The notes: generated by a model not told the origin, from the sequence alone. Counted from the first letter of the stretch, positions 11,201-24,319 are shown. The stretch is 64,000 nucleotides of DNA from Acanthosoma haemorrhoidale (GCA_930367205.1 OV884014.1:115947768-116011767), one strand, 5' to 3'. Program-made: numbers and translations.

Positions 11201-14124
11201 AAAAGAGTATCGTATCTAACTTTTGAAACTAATAATATTGGATAATGCTCAGTTAATGTTTTATTTAATAGATATCATTATGAAAAAACCATACTTTTTG
11301 AAGGAATTTATTAAAGATGAAAATAAATGTATGTACTGACCTTTTACATGGTTTGGGAGGCACTGATATGGCGAAAAGATGTAGGCATACAACTTTTTTT
11401 AAATCTATTTCATTCCCAGTCAGTAGCAGTTGTTTCATTAACTGTGAAAAAATTATGCTGTCTATTGTCAAATGAAACTGACATATCTACTATAATGAAA
11501 CAATTTATTATTGTAACTGCTTCACAATGAATGTTCTGGGTTAAAATCCACAAACGGACGATGATTTTTAGCTTTCCTCGCAGTAAATAGGCTCGGACTG
11601 TATCATAGCCTGCCAGCTTGCAGCGCTGAAAACTTGATATAATAAATTTAAAAAAAAAAAATGTTATTAAGGCTCCCTCTCTGAAGTAGAAATGTCGATT
11701 GGATTAAGTAGGAAAAATAATATTTTACGCTTTCGTATTTATGCACTCCTATTTTATCATTAGGCCGTTTTAAGCGACTGAGAGTTAAGAAGTATTTAAG
11801 AAATTCACAAGGCACAAAAAATTGAAAATTCTTATTGGTAAAAATATATTTTGAATAATTAAAAATAATAATTGGCTAGGCTGTTGATAAATGGATCAAC
11901 TAGTTCTAGGGTAGTCTGCTAGCTTGCAAATGACATTACTTTCAAAGTACTCACTCGTTGCTATCTGAAGAGAAACAGATGTTAAACTGAAGTCAAAATA
12001 ATTTGTGTATTGATTGCATGTAAATATTTTGAAAATAAATAGTATATTATATTTTAAAAAATATATATGAATATTGTAGATATTTTGATGAGTCTTAATT
12101 ACTGAGGCCAATCATGGAGGTTCTACTGTGAAACATGTGCGGGCCTGTCTGCCTTTATCGTTATTTCACTATGGTGGATGTAAAAATTATCCAATCTGTC
12201 GGGAATTTTAAATTTATATTCCACAGTATTGTAGGCTAAAGATCCCTGGATTAACTTTCTACCAAGTTTAAGCCTGCTTTACAAGTAACGGTTTATTGCC
12301 TGTCTTGTCAGATTACAAAAATCGTATAAGTATTAGAGTGTGTGTGGACAGAATCCTACCTCTTAGTTTATAATAATTTCAAAGAGCGTGTTATGGTAGC
12401 TTGTGAACTAGTGATGTTCTTGAAAGGTTTTCGAAAAGATCGAGGTGAGAGATTCAGTCCCACATGAGAATAAATCAGCTTTTTCTCTATATCCAATAAA
12501 TGGGTGTTAGTTTCATCATTCATTCTGAAATAATTAATCGTCTCCTTGTTCGCCAGGTTGTGCGGATGTTCATCCCTTTAACAGCCATCCGTTGGAACAT
12601 TTTGATCTTCCATTGGGCTAGATTTTTTTTTTGTAGTGCAAACAGCCTACATTGACCACAACAGTACTTTTTCTGTCAGATTTAGTGAAAAAATGGAGTT
12701 ATATCTCTAGTCAGGGATCTACCAGCTGAGCTGCTGTCATCTGTTTTATCAATAAAGTTTGGAGTAGTTGTTTTTTCACTCAGCTGATGTCTGGTCATTT
12801 TGCCGCATATCCTGTTGTTTACATCGTATTTATATATCTTATCGTATTATATCTTAAAGAAAGTTTCATCGTGATTAAGATAGTATCAAAACCATATTTT
12901 GGTAGCTCATGATTGGGCTTGACATGTTATTTTTTTTCAAGCACTGAGCGGCGTGTCCCTTTAAGTAAATATAATGGCCAATGCTGTCTCCTCTCAGCAT
13001 TTATTTCGCTTTTCTAAACATCAGACCTACCCATCTGTGAAAAAATGTGTTTAAAATTTGTAATAATACTCTGTTGCTTATTCAGCTATGTTAATAGTCT
13101 GTGTTAAATTTAAATTGGAATCAATAACAGATTGTATCAAGTGCCAGTGGGTCTTACTTCTCCTCGTTTTCCTTTAGGCGAATTAGATTTTTTTGTCTTC
13201 AAGATCTGCTCGATCGATTCAAGATCATTATTTTTCACTAGACTTCTTGACTAGAAATATAAATGTAAATTACTCCCGTATACTTTGTAATTTTTAAAAA
13301 ATTCACAGTGAGTAGTAATTGTTTTTTTTTTAAACAAAAAAAGTTGTAAAAAACTGAAATATTAAGCCACTTGACTACATGTATTTCTTATAGTTTCCTG
13401 TACTTCTTATTTGATGAAGAAACTACCGCAAATTTTTATTAGTGATTAGTATAATTATTGCTATATTATATTTCTAAAATGTCACAAAAGTACATTAATG
13501 GTTTAGGCATAAGGGAAATGATTTATGTTACATTCAGTCCACAATTTGTATTTTTATTAACAATTTTTTTGGGTATTTCGCGCTGCCGTTATCAAGTTCT
13601 TAGCTTAAAATTCTTTTTGTTATATCAGGTTGCAGTTTGATTTGTTATTTCACTATTAAGTGAAGAATAAACACAATGAGTTAAGCTATGAATTGTGGGC
13701 AGTCAGCATTGTTTAATTTCATTAGAGAACAGCCCACAACCAGCAAACTAGTGTATTAAGTATTCAATGTGTATTATGGACAGTACGTATATGTTACTCC
13801 GGGTAGAAAATAATTTAAGTATAAGAACACGTATTCAGAGTAACTTTTTTTTTTTTTTAAGTTAGTAGTATTACTGAAGGTTATCTGTTAGATAAAAAAT
13901 AGTATATTTTTTGACCGAATGAACTCGAAATCACCAATAATTAATTTATGTACACGTATGTGGTATTGACTTTAAGTAGACTTACCCGAAGCCACAGATA
14001 CAAGCTGTCCACTGACAAGGGACTTAACAGATATCATTATGATTTAGACGATTCTTCATTTTTACTTTTATATTGATTTTATTTTTATCAATAGTTAAAT
14101 AATCTTTGTAGAGGAGAGTCTTTT
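8270..14124. other. Long AT-rich stretch, no gene or known element recognised
   Basis: Nearly 6 kb of very AT-rich DNA with many poly-A/T runs. All open frames are under about 72 codons and look random. No transposon family from the rest of the window occurs here. It could be intron or intergenic DNA. Confidence 0.5.
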
Positions 14125-14440
14125 AAAAGAAAAGAAAGAAAAGCTTTATTATGAAATACAATCAAAACACTGGTATATACAAATATTAACAGTTACGTTA
14201 CTACATACTGGGTGGAAGGTCTAGGAACAAGTGGGGTCTGGGGCTAAAGCTGAGACATGTATGTATAAGAAAAGGATAAGATAAGAAAGTAGGGAGGTTT
14301 TGGAGGGATGCGGTTGCTTACTTAAAAATAACAGGAACCATCAGTGACTTCCATGAAGTCATGAGGCAGGTATACAGTTCTGCTCAAGCCCCTTCTACTT
14401 GTTCTTAGCATTATAAAAACTAATGTTGGAATGTTTGTAG
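14125..14440 (-). other. Possible 3' end of an unidentified transcript or retroelement
   Basis: On the minus strand a moderately GC stretch ends with TTTCATAATAAAGC followed by an A/G-rich tail (14125-14150), i.e. an AATAAA signal and an A-rich 3' end. This resembles the tail of a LINE or an mRNA 3' UTR, but no coding sequence could be tied to it. Confidence 0.25.
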
Positions 14441-15298
14441 CAGAATTGACAGAATAACAAGCTTTGTTCTAAATTTTGAGAACCCACATTCCTGAGATAT
14501 TGTGGCCCAGCGTACGCATAACCTTTCCCTATTAAAGTTCGCCATTTTGTTAACAATTGCTCACCAGCCTTTCTTCTGATCCTATATGGTATTTTTTTTC
14601 TACGGCCATAATTTTAATTTCCGTAGCAATTTTAACCTGTTAGTATTTTTTTTAGAAATAATTTATGTATCATAATCGCTGTTTAGTCATGTTAGGCGGC
14701 ACAACCTGTATACAGAACATGTGTTTTAGAAAAGAATTACCTTATTTTTTGTTTTTTTATTGGCATTCGACACCGTTATGTACAAAGGACACTAATGTAT
14801 TGGTTCTAGCCCTTTTCCTGGTTTGTTTGATATATTCATGTATGATACAAAACCTTCGTAAAAATAGAGTCATTTGTTACAGTTGAAAATTAATTGTAAC
14901 GTTCCGAACAATTAGCCTAGAGATCAAACGGTTCCTAGTGAGACTGAGTTGTGCGATATAAGGAAATATTGGTAAAAATCTTTTGGATTTTAAACAAATA
15001 AAATGACGAGGGTGGCAGATATTGAGATAGCGTTCCCTCACCTGTGGACCTTTGGAAGACTTTATCAACTTATTTTTAGTTAAGGAAACAAATTATTCTC
15101 TTCACACGCATTGAAAACTCTTCAAATACCGTCAATGCAGTGCAGTAAAACGAAAAATGCGGGCGTATCAAAGACGATACTTGGCCAAGATAATAGAACA
15201 TGCTTTTGAAAACATGTTTATGAAAATGTACATTAAAAAAAAAAAAATTCCCTCCATATCCCCTTGTTACAAATTTATGTAAGTACAAAATATAGATT
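14441..15298. other. AT-rich DNA, nothing recognised
   Basis: No open frame with a recognisable product and no repeat shared with the rest of the window. Confidence 0.5.
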
Positions 15299-16085
15299 CT
15301 AAACGGTGTTCCAGAATTAACGCAATATTTGGATTTGCCGCCATTCGTGCAGTTAAGTGCTGGCAACCCTAAAAAAAAAAACAATATGACAGCTGACAGT
15401 TTAGGCTTAGTAAAAATGGAGCGCTACACGATAGAACAGCGTGTCTTTATTGTTGAACATTATCTCAAAAATAATAAAAGTTTGGCAGCCGCAGTTCGAA
15501 AATGTCATACAAAATATGGTCGGAATAGTGTTTTGACTTCATCGGCTGTGAAGGGATTAATTGAAAAATTTAGGGTTACTGGATCAGTTGGAGACACTAA
15601 ACACACTGGTCGTCCAAAAACAAGCCGTTCAAATGTCAATATCGAAGCAGTGCGTGAGAGTGTTGTTGAAAATCCAGGAACATCAATTCGGCGTCATAGA
15701 CCGTACCGAAATTGTATGATATTGATGTGGCCAATATGTGGTTTCAACAAGATGGTGCCATATGCCATACAGCCCATGAAACTATTCAAATACTGCATGA
15801 GACATTTCCAGGTCGTGTACTCTCTCGTTTCGGTGATCAGAATTGGCCCCCTAGATCGTGTGATTTAACACCTTTAGATTTCTTTTTGTGGGGTTATTTG
15901 AAGTCAAAGGTGTATGCCAATCAGCTCACATCCAACCGTGTATTAAAAGAGGAAATTCAACCACATTTATGCCAAATGGTCATGGAAAATTTCGACAAAA
16001 GAGTGCGTATGTGCGAGCAAAGTCGTGAAAACCATTTGCCCGATGGGTTATTCCATAAATAAATCTCCATAAATAAAAGGAAAAA
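15299..16085 (+). mobile_element. M1 mariner/Tc1-like element, internally deleted
   Basis: Left inverted terminal repeat at 15299-15325 (GGTGTTCCAGAATTAACGCA), then a transposase start at 15417: MERYTIEQRVFIVEHYLKNN, a DUF4817-type helix-turn-helix, through GRPKTSRSN. The middle of the protein is deleted near 15695-15725. The C-terminal part resumes in another frame at about 15720 with WFQQDG, the second catalytic Asp region, and continues to WPPRSCDLTPLDFFLWG, which carries the third catalytic Asp, ending at 16062. The first catalytic region is lost, so no active enzyme. The right terminal repeat is missing, replaced by hAT sequence. Confidence 0.88.
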
Positions 16086-16089
16086 AAAA

Positions 16090-16745
16090 CATTTCCTTGG
16101 AAAGTAGTGTAAGTCAGGTTTGTATGTTGTTGTTTTTAATTTTAGGCACGATTCCAAGTTCTCATCGATAAGCCAATTTGTTAATTTACTCTTGATAAAG
16201 TTCCATGTGTTAAAAATCAACATATCTTCCCTCTCCAGATCTTTCAAAGCAGACCACTTCTGCTCTAAACTTAATTCACATTTATTTTTCTCCAATAGCT
16301 CTAAATCGGCATAAAGACGCTCGAATTTTGAGCTCCACAATTGTTTATTTTTTAAATCCAACAACTGCATTTCAAAGCTTCCAATATCAATATTAAAGGG
16401 TGAAAAAATTATTTCTGTTACCGTGGCATTCAGAGGTTTATTAACAAAGGCTAAAGTCTTTGAACCTGCTGAGAAAAGCTTCCGTCATATTCAACAGTGT
16501 TGTTCTCAAATAGCAAATGTCAATATTGGACGTTTGTCCGTTGAGTGGCAATAATCCTAAAAGTTCCTCTTTAGGGCCTGTATTGGAGAGAAATCGCACA
16601 AAAAGAGTAACTTGCGCTGTGCCATTTATATCACAAGGCTCGTCAACTGCTATTGATAGAGTTGAGGACAATTTGAGATTTCTAAAAATGTGCCTCTTTT
16701 CTGTAGGCTTTTCGTTTCAAAACGTTTAATAGTCTCATACAAGGC
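16090..16745 (-). pseudogene. hAT-family transposase remnant (ZBED/GTF2IRD2-like)
   Basis: Two blocks on the minus strand. 16671-16441 reads SIAVDEPCDINGTAQVTLFV and EELLGLLPLNG, matching the first catalytic Asp region (DES/DEP..DI..TAQ) of hAT-derived proteins of the GTF2IRD2/ZBED5 type. 16380-16100 reads SFEMQLLDLKNKQLWSSKF and, further on, DENLESCLKLKTTTYKPDL, the typical C-terminal hAT dimerisation end. The intervening catalytic region is deleted and the two blocks are in different frames, so it is a fossil. It abuts M1 at 16085. Confidence 0.75.
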
Positions 16746-16837
16746 AGGTTAATAAATAATGTTCCGTGCCTCCACTAAAAATTTCGCGGTTGGCTTCTTC
16801 AGTTGAATACTTTACCTCCAGGTCTTTGCAGGTCTCC

Positions 16838-16972
16838 AGGCGGATATTTGCACGATGTTATATTCCATACATAATGGCATCGATAGGCCTTTCAAACGAA
16901 TCAAAAATTGATATCTCACACACACTTTGTTTTATTTAAATTTAAAGACAGGAAGCGCTTAATGAAATACCG
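16838..16972 (+). mobile_element. M2 mariner/Tc1-like element, 3' end only
   Basis: Matches the last about 130 bp of the M2 copy at 19166-19972, including CACGATGTTATATTCCATAC and the terminal CAGGAAGCGCTTAATGAAA. It keeps the right terminal repeat (16953-16965) and has no transposase core. Confidence 0.8.
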
Positions 16973-17590
16973 AATATTTTAGGCTCATCAGCTCGGCTGA
17001 CCTGTTCCTCATACGGAGCTGCAGATATTTAAGTCCGGGGACTTAGGCACCCCTGAACTGCGTGTAATCGTATTCAACGAGTGCACTTCACCCCCCTGTG
17101 TATAAATATTATGGGATATGATGTAATTTATAGCCAGCCCGAGAGGTCGCAGGCGCTGAGCAAGTAGAGTTCGTATATAGGAGTTTAAAAGCCACTAAAT
17201 CTTTTCGAGTGGGACATATGTATGTGTATATATCATCGTAGGGGCTCGGTTCGGCTTTGTTGTCAACGGAGGATTGTATATGTGCATACACCGGTATGTG
17301 CCTGTGTAAAGAGAGCATTTTTTATGCAGACGACACTCCCCCCACCGGGGGGGGGGAGACAGGAAAGTCCTTTGTGTAGGACCGAGGGGCGTTAATGACG
17401 ACTTGGTCGCCGATCTAACCGGTCCAGCGACACCTGGCGGCATTAATCAGTAATTAATAAACTGTTAGCTTTAGGGTGGGCTGTAGGGTTGTTTCCGACT
17501 GCTAACCCCACGTGACGCTAGTAACGTAACTTACCATCTTTAAAAAAACTGCGTCTTGTAGAACCCGTGATCAACGGCTTTCCTAACTAA
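16973..17590. other. Unique higher-GC island, no gene assigned
   Basis: Balanced composition against AT-rich surroundings, with a 10-base G run at 17347-17356. Overlapping open frames of 60-80 codons on both strands reflect low stop density, not a recognised protein. It could be host regulatory or exonic DNA. Confidence 0.35.
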
Positions 17591-18175
17591 GGGAGAGGCT
17601 TCAAGTTCAAGCATGGGAAGCGTTTGTCGCTTGTCTCTTTGACACATGAGCATTACGGTTTTAAAAAAGATCTATCAGCGCGGCGAGTTACCACAAACAA
17701 CCCCCAAAGGAGGACTTCACCCAAAGAAGGCTATGCTCTGGGACCATCAATTCGGATGTGTACTGTGACCAGCTGGCCAAATTAAATGCAGCGATCCACC
17801 AGAAGTGTCCAGAACTAGCCAACCGTAAGGGGATTGTCTTCCACACTTCTTTGCAGGCGCGGCCGAAGCTACTGGAGCTTGGCTGGAAAGTTTTGTCGCA
17901 CCCTCCACATTCGCCCGACCTTCAACCTTCAGATTTCCACCTGTTTCGGTCTCTCCAAAATTCATTGAATGGACCGACCTTCAACTCTGAAGAAGATGTA
18001 AAAATCCACTTGGAAAATTTTTTTGCCAGTAAAGAAAGGAAATTCTTTGAGCATGGAATTATGAATCAGCCCATGAGATGACAGCAGATACTGGAACAAA
18101 ACAGCAATTATATCATTGATTGAATAAATCGCTTTGTGCTTAAAAATTGTGTCTCATTTTCGCTTAAAAAACCGG
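17590..18175 (+). pseudogene. M4 mariner transposase remnant (SETMAR-like)
   Basis: A first block at 17665-17745 decodes to fragments of the SKRGELPQTTPK and GLHPKKAMLWD type, typical of mariner transposases. A deletion follows, and the second block (17748-18125) reads TINSDVYCDQLAKLN, NRKGIVFHTSLQARP, LELGWKV and SPDLQPSDFHLFRSLQNSLNG. The HDNARPH segment with the second catalytic Asp is missing inside GIVFHTSLQ, while the third catalytic Asp in PSD is present. The end is near QQILEQNSNYIID, interrupted by a TGA at 18079. Inactive. Confidence 0.85.
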
Positions 18176-18985
18176 GTGTTGTTACCTGGGTGAGGTGTTG
18201 TGAAAACGAGCACCTGATCAATGTTCTACAGAGTTTGCGCACACATAGGGCAGTTGTTCCTTAATTCGGAAGGCACGGGTGTAGGCTTCTACCTAAAGTA
18301 GAGTCAAGGCCCCCTAGGCTCCGCTAGGTCTCAGCTTAATTGCCAGAGCACATGGCAATCCGGTACATGACATTGCTGGCGGGGCACCAATTTTTACATA
18401 ACCTTTATCCTACAACTTGCCCACGCTCAAACCGATCTGGAACTTCGCACTTTGAACTTTGAGTGTAAATCCTTCGTGACCGAAGACCTGAGAACTAAAA
18501 TTCTTTTAAAAAAAGGACATTTCGATATATTATTATTACAACATACATATTATAATTATAATTTCTCCTCTAATAATTTTTTTTGTCAAGTAATATGTAC
18601 CTATAAAATTTGCCTAAACAACACTAATTGATCCAAGGATTAGTTGTCTCTATTGTATCTATGATTCTTTTTAATAACAACCTGGTTCGTTTATATAAAT
18701 TATAGCTTAAATGATATTTTTGAAAATATTTATAAACAACGCAGAAAATGTAGGAACTATATCGAGCTTGAGCCGGAGTCTTATTGCCAGTTTCTTGAGA
18801 TTACCAAATGATTTTGAAACCAAGGTGTTTTTGACCACAAATAATAAATTAGTTAAACTTTTTCTACCAGTTATTGAAATGGCATTAGTAATAAATTAAT
18901 TGTAATTAATGAATTGTAAATATATATAGCTAAAATAGGTTCATCGCGTGATTGTTATTAATCAACGGGGGGGGGGGGGGCAGTT
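18176..18985. other. Unique DNA, partly GC-balanced, no gene
   Basis: 18220-18490 is a balanced-GC island with no recognisable product. 18500-18960 is AT-rich. A 14-base G run lies at 18967-18980. Confidence 0.4.
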
Positions 18986-18989
18986 CCTG

Positions 18990-19150
18990 ATTCAGAACAC
19001 TACCAAATCTCTTCATGTCTCCATCCATCCTTTTCTTGCTGGCATGGATTTCGGCGTCTCCTCAGAAATCCTCATCATGTGACCTGACCATCGTATCCTT
19101 TGTGGTCTGATGAACCTCATGACTTGTCATGAATCCCTCTCACCAGCGCT
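18990..19150 (-). mobile_element. LINE reverse transcriptase C-terminal fragment (unclassified)
   Basis: The minus strand reads RFIRPQRIRWSGHMMRIS followed by EETPKSMPARK, matching the RLRWxGHVxRM motif at the C-terminus of many RTE/R1-like non-LTR reverse transcriptases. Only about 40 codons remain. Resemblance is by eye. Confidence 0.5.
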
Positions 19151-19165
19151 ATAGCAGAACGGAAT

Positions 19166-19972
19166 ATAAAGCGTCTTCCAATAGGGACTTTTGAACTTCG
19201 ACAGTTGACAAGAGGGCATATTGCTGAAGCTGCCTCTGTCGAATCGGCTGTCATTTATTCAGTCTGTTTTGCCAAATCACCATGTGCAGATATAGCGTTC
19301 AGCAACACGAGCAAATGATAAAATTGTTTTATCAATATGGGTGTTCTGTTCGGGCAATGTTCCGCGGTCGCCATAACCCTCCTACCGAGAGGACTATTCG
19401 CAGTGTGGTGGATAAATTTGAGTCCACTGGTTCAGTAAACAATCAACCAACACAAGTAAGTACTTCGACGAAACGCAAGATCGCCGAAAACATCGCCGCT
19501 GTCCGTGAGAGTGTGCAGGAGAATCCGAGGCAGTCGATTTCGCGACGCTCACAAGTGGTCTTTCGCAGACCACAACTTGGCGAATTTCGCGTCGTGACTT
19601 CGCCTGCACCCGTACAAAATTCACGTGGAGGTTATGTGAACTGGCCACCGAGATCGTGCGATTTGACCCCGTTAGACTTTTTCTTGTGGGGTTTTCATAA
19701 GTCGCAGGTCTAAGCGAATAAGCCACAAATCACGGTGGTCCTCAAAGCCAACATAAACCATGCCATCGGTCAAATTCAGCCTGATTTATGCGCCAGGCAT
19801 GGAAAATTGGACATTTCGGATGCGCGCCACCCAGCGAAGCCACGGTGGACATTTGCACGATGTTATATTCCATACACAATGGCATCGATAGGTCTTTCAA
19901 ACGAATAAAAAATGTCGATGATATCTTATACACAATTTGTTTTATTTAAATTTAAAGACAGGAAGCGCTTAA
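19166..19972 (+). mobile_element. M2 mariner/Tc1-like element, internally deleted
   Basis: Imperfect terminal repeats TAAAGCGTCTTCC (19166-19178) and GGAAGCGCTTA (19961-19971, inverted). The transposase starts at 19282: MCRYSVQQHEQMIKLFYQYG, a DUF4817-type helix-turn-helix different from M1, then GRHNPPTERTIRSVVDKF. The catalytic middle is missing: the frame goes from NPRQSISRRS through about 40 unrelated residues to NWPPRSCDLTPLDFFLWG, stopping at 19713. Non-autonomous. Confidence 0.85.
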
Positions 19973-21960
19973 TGAAAGACCTTTTAGTAGACGGAACGCA
20001 ACTGCCCAATGCCTGATTAAGATTACCTTTTGGGCAATAATAATAAATAAAACCCAGGTCATACGGTGCAAGAAATTCGTCGATAGTCTGAATGGAATGT
20101 ATAACGCGTTGCCAAATCCTTTTGAGGGATTATATGATACCTGATATGACCGAATTAACCGCGGTTGAGAACTCTATTACCTGAGGAGCTTACAGAGGCT
20201 TAGCGGCCCCCCGCAAGTGCCCAGGAGGGTACACCAAAGCTGCCATTGTCTGTCCCTCGGAGGTGTAGCTGGGCAACCCCAGCATCTGCTCGCATCTATA
20301 ATGTAGCCAGTGGGCCCGCGGATCGGATTGCCGGCATTAGTCAACCTTACACACAGGGACAGTCTGGCAATGTAGTATTGATGTAGTGAGCACTTGTATA
20401 GTGTGTCTGGATCGACACAACAGGCTTAGGATAACATCAAATATAAAGTATAGCCATGACGAATTGACTTTTTATATAGTTACACTCTCTCAACAAACGT
20501 ATTGCGTACAAAGATAATATATAATATTAATCAGGGGATCTTTAATTTGTAAGTACTGTTGCATACAAATTAGAGAGGAATGATGGCGCATGGTTGAGGG
20601 AAAAAGTCATTCTGACTCAGGGCTAGCTGTTGAATACGTATTCAGCCCGAGTACTTTTGCAGTAGTAAACAGATAGTCTGGTAGGAAAACTTTATGGAAA
20701 AAAAAGTTGCCATAAATATATGTGGTTCGTCTGTCTGTTTGGCCAGTGTTCCAAAGCCACCCAGGAGGTCCTGACCAAGGCTTCGTTACCTTTTTGCTTA
20801 TAGTGGAAAGGTATCGCCCCACTCTATGCAAGGAGCTGGATGCAACCTGCAGAGACGGGAGCCCTACGAAAACCACTCTCTTTGTTAATAATTAGTGAAA
20901 CCCCTATTATATAGAAATATACTCTATAGGAACCAACGATAGAGAATAAAACCTTATATTAGTTGTAATAACATTTCTGCAATCCTTTTAAATCAAGTAA
21001 GTCACAGTCTCGTTGATTATGAAACATTTCTATATTATAAAAGCTCAACTCAAAATTAATTAATTGCGAATTAATATTCTATAGCCTCTAACTATTTTTG
21101 GCGAAGGAGCTATATGTATATATATACTTGATTCGGTCGAATCTTGGTATATGTACTAATAGCTCCTAGTAAATCTTACACTAGAGGATCAGAAACCTCT
21201 CTTATTATTTCATTATATTTACATTTGAGGATACAGTGACTTTTCGGGCTAAAGGAAATGAGTCTAATGATATAGTGAAAGACAAGAAGGTGCTAGTGAG
21301 CTGTATGGCCGACCTAAAGGTGAGGTGCGTTTTTTTTTAAGGTGAGGTGCGTTTGCGAATTACACGCATTTCTAACTTTTGTGTAAAAGCAAATTTGTTA
21401 CCGATCACAAGCCAGAATTTTATGTCAAATTTAAGTAGCGATGGACAGAGGAAGGACATTTTCCTATAAACTACTTGCGCCCATAGGGCTCACTAGTACC
21501 ACCGAATATAACTTAAAGAAAATGTTAATACTTACTCTATCAGCAATACTTACGGTTAATTGCTGGATGTTCTTTTGGCTTATGATTTTGCGATACAAGT
21601 TTTATTTTTTTGAAAGAACCATACTATTGACAAAAAAATATTTAAGCTGAAATTAGCTATCGTATTTCAGAATTATGAAACGAAAGTGTGAAATCATGGA
21701 AACATTGATTTACTTGATATTTTAATATATGTATCCATGTGAGCACTCTTTTTACAACAATTAAGTAAAGTTTGTTTATTATATATATATATATTTTTTT
21801 TTTTAAATAAATTAGAAAATACTTAATATTAAATAATTTATCTGAACGTAAAATTAGTGAAAACTAATTTAGTAATGTAACGGTTCATGAATTAGATGAA
21901 CAGTTAGTTGACTTAATATATTTAAATGCACTAAGACCCAAGAAAATCCTATTATCATAC
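19973..21960. other. Unique DNA, no gene assigned
   Basis: 20150-20420 and 20580-20880 have balanced composition; the rest is AT-rich. The 89-codon minus-strand frame at 20607-20876 resembles no family I know. A tandem GGTGAGGTGCGTTT duplicate lies at 21320-21355. Confidence 0.4.
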
Positions 21961-22172
<212 letters not shown>

Positions 22173-22224
22173 AAATGCTCTAAGTTAGTTCTTTTATCCT
22201 TATTCTTCCTTCCACTATCACGAT

Positions 22225-22510
22225 GACAAATAATTGACTTTAATCTTATTTTTTATTTATTCATCGATATCAGTTTTGTCCCTTCGAAGTAATCCCCCCT
22301 CAGATATAATACAGTTGTGCCAGCGCTTTTTCCAATCTTCGAAGAACTTTTCAAACTCACTTTTCGATGTAGCTCTTAGCTCCTTCAGCGATTCTTCTTT
22401 CATATCATCAATGGTGTCAAAACGTAAACGGTGCATTACTTCCAAGTAGCGTACTTAATTGATCGTACGACTTTCTGGCAGGAACTCATGATGCACTACG
22501 CCAGTGAAAT
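22225..22510 (-). pseudogene. M5 mariner transposase C-terminal remnant
   Basis: The minus strand reads TGVVHHEFLPESRTIN, a gap with a stop, YLEVMHRLR, then after an internal deletion TIDDMKEESLKELRATSKSE and FFEDWKKRWHNCIISEG. These are the signature segments of mariner transposases, but the stretch with the last two catalytic residues has been removed. The remnant abuts the GA microsatellite. Confidence 0.85.
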
Positions 22511-23359
22511 CGAAAAAAAAACAGCAGTGATTATAAAATTCTCGTTACTTACCTCAAGAACCAAGCCGTAACCCGGTAACCTGATAATGCTTGACGGGAA
22601 GAATTTTTTGTTTATAAAAAGAAATGCATTTTTATTATTTGTTGGTATGTACTGTTATTTATTCGTTCATCCCGATTGCCATCGTTGGTTTCGTACCGGC
22701 TACTATTTTCGTTCAATGCTTGACCAGTACACTGAAACCTCCTATGTCTACGATGTCGTTTATAAAATAAAGTGATAGTGGTGATTGTGTTCGGCTGAAT
22801 CGGCAGGCAATAATAGAAGTGCTGTGAGTAGCGGCAAATGGTTTTGCGGCGAAATGACTTTGTTGGCTGGCCCAGCTGATAGAGGGACAAAGGCAGACAG
22901 GGCGGGCGCTCTCAATGGCGAGCTAACGAGGTCTAATGGCCAATGCCGGACTGCACCCGCTCCAATATCGGCAGTGCCTCCATTGTCCTCGCATTTTCTG
23001 CCACTCGACATCCTCTGTCCCTCTGTCGGCCAGGTCACAAGTCAGCCGTGATCGAGTGCGCCGCAAGGGTTGTTTTCGTCACGGCAGCTTTCGGAGTATC
23101 ACCTGGAGTCTAACGACTTGTAGATTTGGACATCCCATCTGCTGGCACTAAACAAATTAAATTCGGTGGTTGAAACTTCAAAACTCGCCATTTTACGCAC
23201 GAAATAATTGACACTGCCTTGAAAATTCCTTTCATTGAGGACAAACTGCACGGACACCCAAGCTCACTATAAGGACTGTCTACGCATGACTCACCTGCTA
23301 ACATTTAGTAATGACTTAGGATAATTAGGAATAGAGATCTTCTAAATTAAAGCCAAACT
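22511..23359. other. Unique DNA with a GC-rich island at about 22790-23150
   Basis: The island is clearly GC-richer than its flanks, and frames of 70-90 codons are open on both strands, none of which I recognise. It may be a regulatory element or exonic DNA of a host gene. Nothing decisive was seen. Confidence 0.35.
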
Positions 23360-23760
23360 TCTTTATTGTGATAAAATTACAATCTGCATTATTGGGCAAT
23401 AAGCAATTGTGATTATTGTTTTCATTCATACCATATTTACAATTTTCATTTACTCGCTCATTCATACAGTATTTACAAACAGCCCAGAGACCTCGTGATT
23501 GCCACCTCCCTCGCATGCGAAAGAGGAAGCGGAGCCTTAGGAAGTACCCCACGCTTAGCAGGTAGTGAGGCCACTGCCACTTTAGTCTCCGAGGAGGATA
23601 ATAGGGCTGTGTGGCACAGTGTAATGACTGTGCTAGGGGGTTAGGGTGGTTGGATAGGTTACTATGGGATTACTAAGGTATATTAAGATCGTTATGAAGG
23701 GTTTTGTTGCTGATGTAATAAGGGGCATTTAGTATTGCTCTCAGGACATTTGATTGAAAG
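23360..23760 (-). mobile_element. J1 jockey-like LINE, 3' end with internal deletions
   Basis: Starts at the J1 3' terminus (plus-strand reading TTTATTGTGATAAAATTAC). The 3' UTR is shortened near 23550. The ORF2 tail follows to 23760, with GTTATGAAGGGTTTTGTTGC matching the KTLHNDLN segment. Truncated at its 5' side. Confidence 0.8.
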
Positions 23761-24319
23761 TCGTTATTACATGTTGCTTGCTTTACAGGATAGTACGGAA
23801 TTGAATCGAACAAAATATTATATATCTTAAACAACTACATGGTCTTGAGACCATGTCTGCTGCAGACGGTTTCGGTTCCGATAATATTGACTTCACAGCG
23901 GGTATACCTAATGGTGGAGATTTAATGGGAATTTCGTTTTTTTGTATGGATTCTGTTATTATTACTAATAGTTATTATTAAGTAATAGAGAAAGAAAAAG
24001 TATACATTTTCATTGGCTAAATCAAATTTAAATTCTAAAAATAAGCGCTTAGTATACAAACAGAGTATGCAAACCCTTTGTTTGGAACTCAGTGAGTTCT
24101 TCGAATTATATAAAGCTTCTTAAGAATAGGAGGAAATATAAGGTACTAAACTAAAATTACAGATGGCAATTATAGATACATATATTAAAAATTTATCATT
24201 TTTATTTTTTCAATAATGCCCCCAAATTTTAAATTATTATCATGACAGGGGTACTTTTAGAGTAAATTTAAAATATTTAATTATTTATCTATTTGTAAAA
24301 AGGCAATAAGAAAAAACAA
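23761..24319. other. AT-rich DNA, nothing recognised
   Basis: No coding or repeat signal beyond simple AT-rich runs. Confidence 0.5.

Noticed and set aside
12385..12480. Weak pol III box-like letters (AGATTCAGTCCC)
   Set aside because: No matching A box at proper spacing and no cloverleaf could be drawn.
20607..20876. 89-codon minus-strand frame
   Set aside because: Not recognised; probably chance in a GC-balanced stretch.
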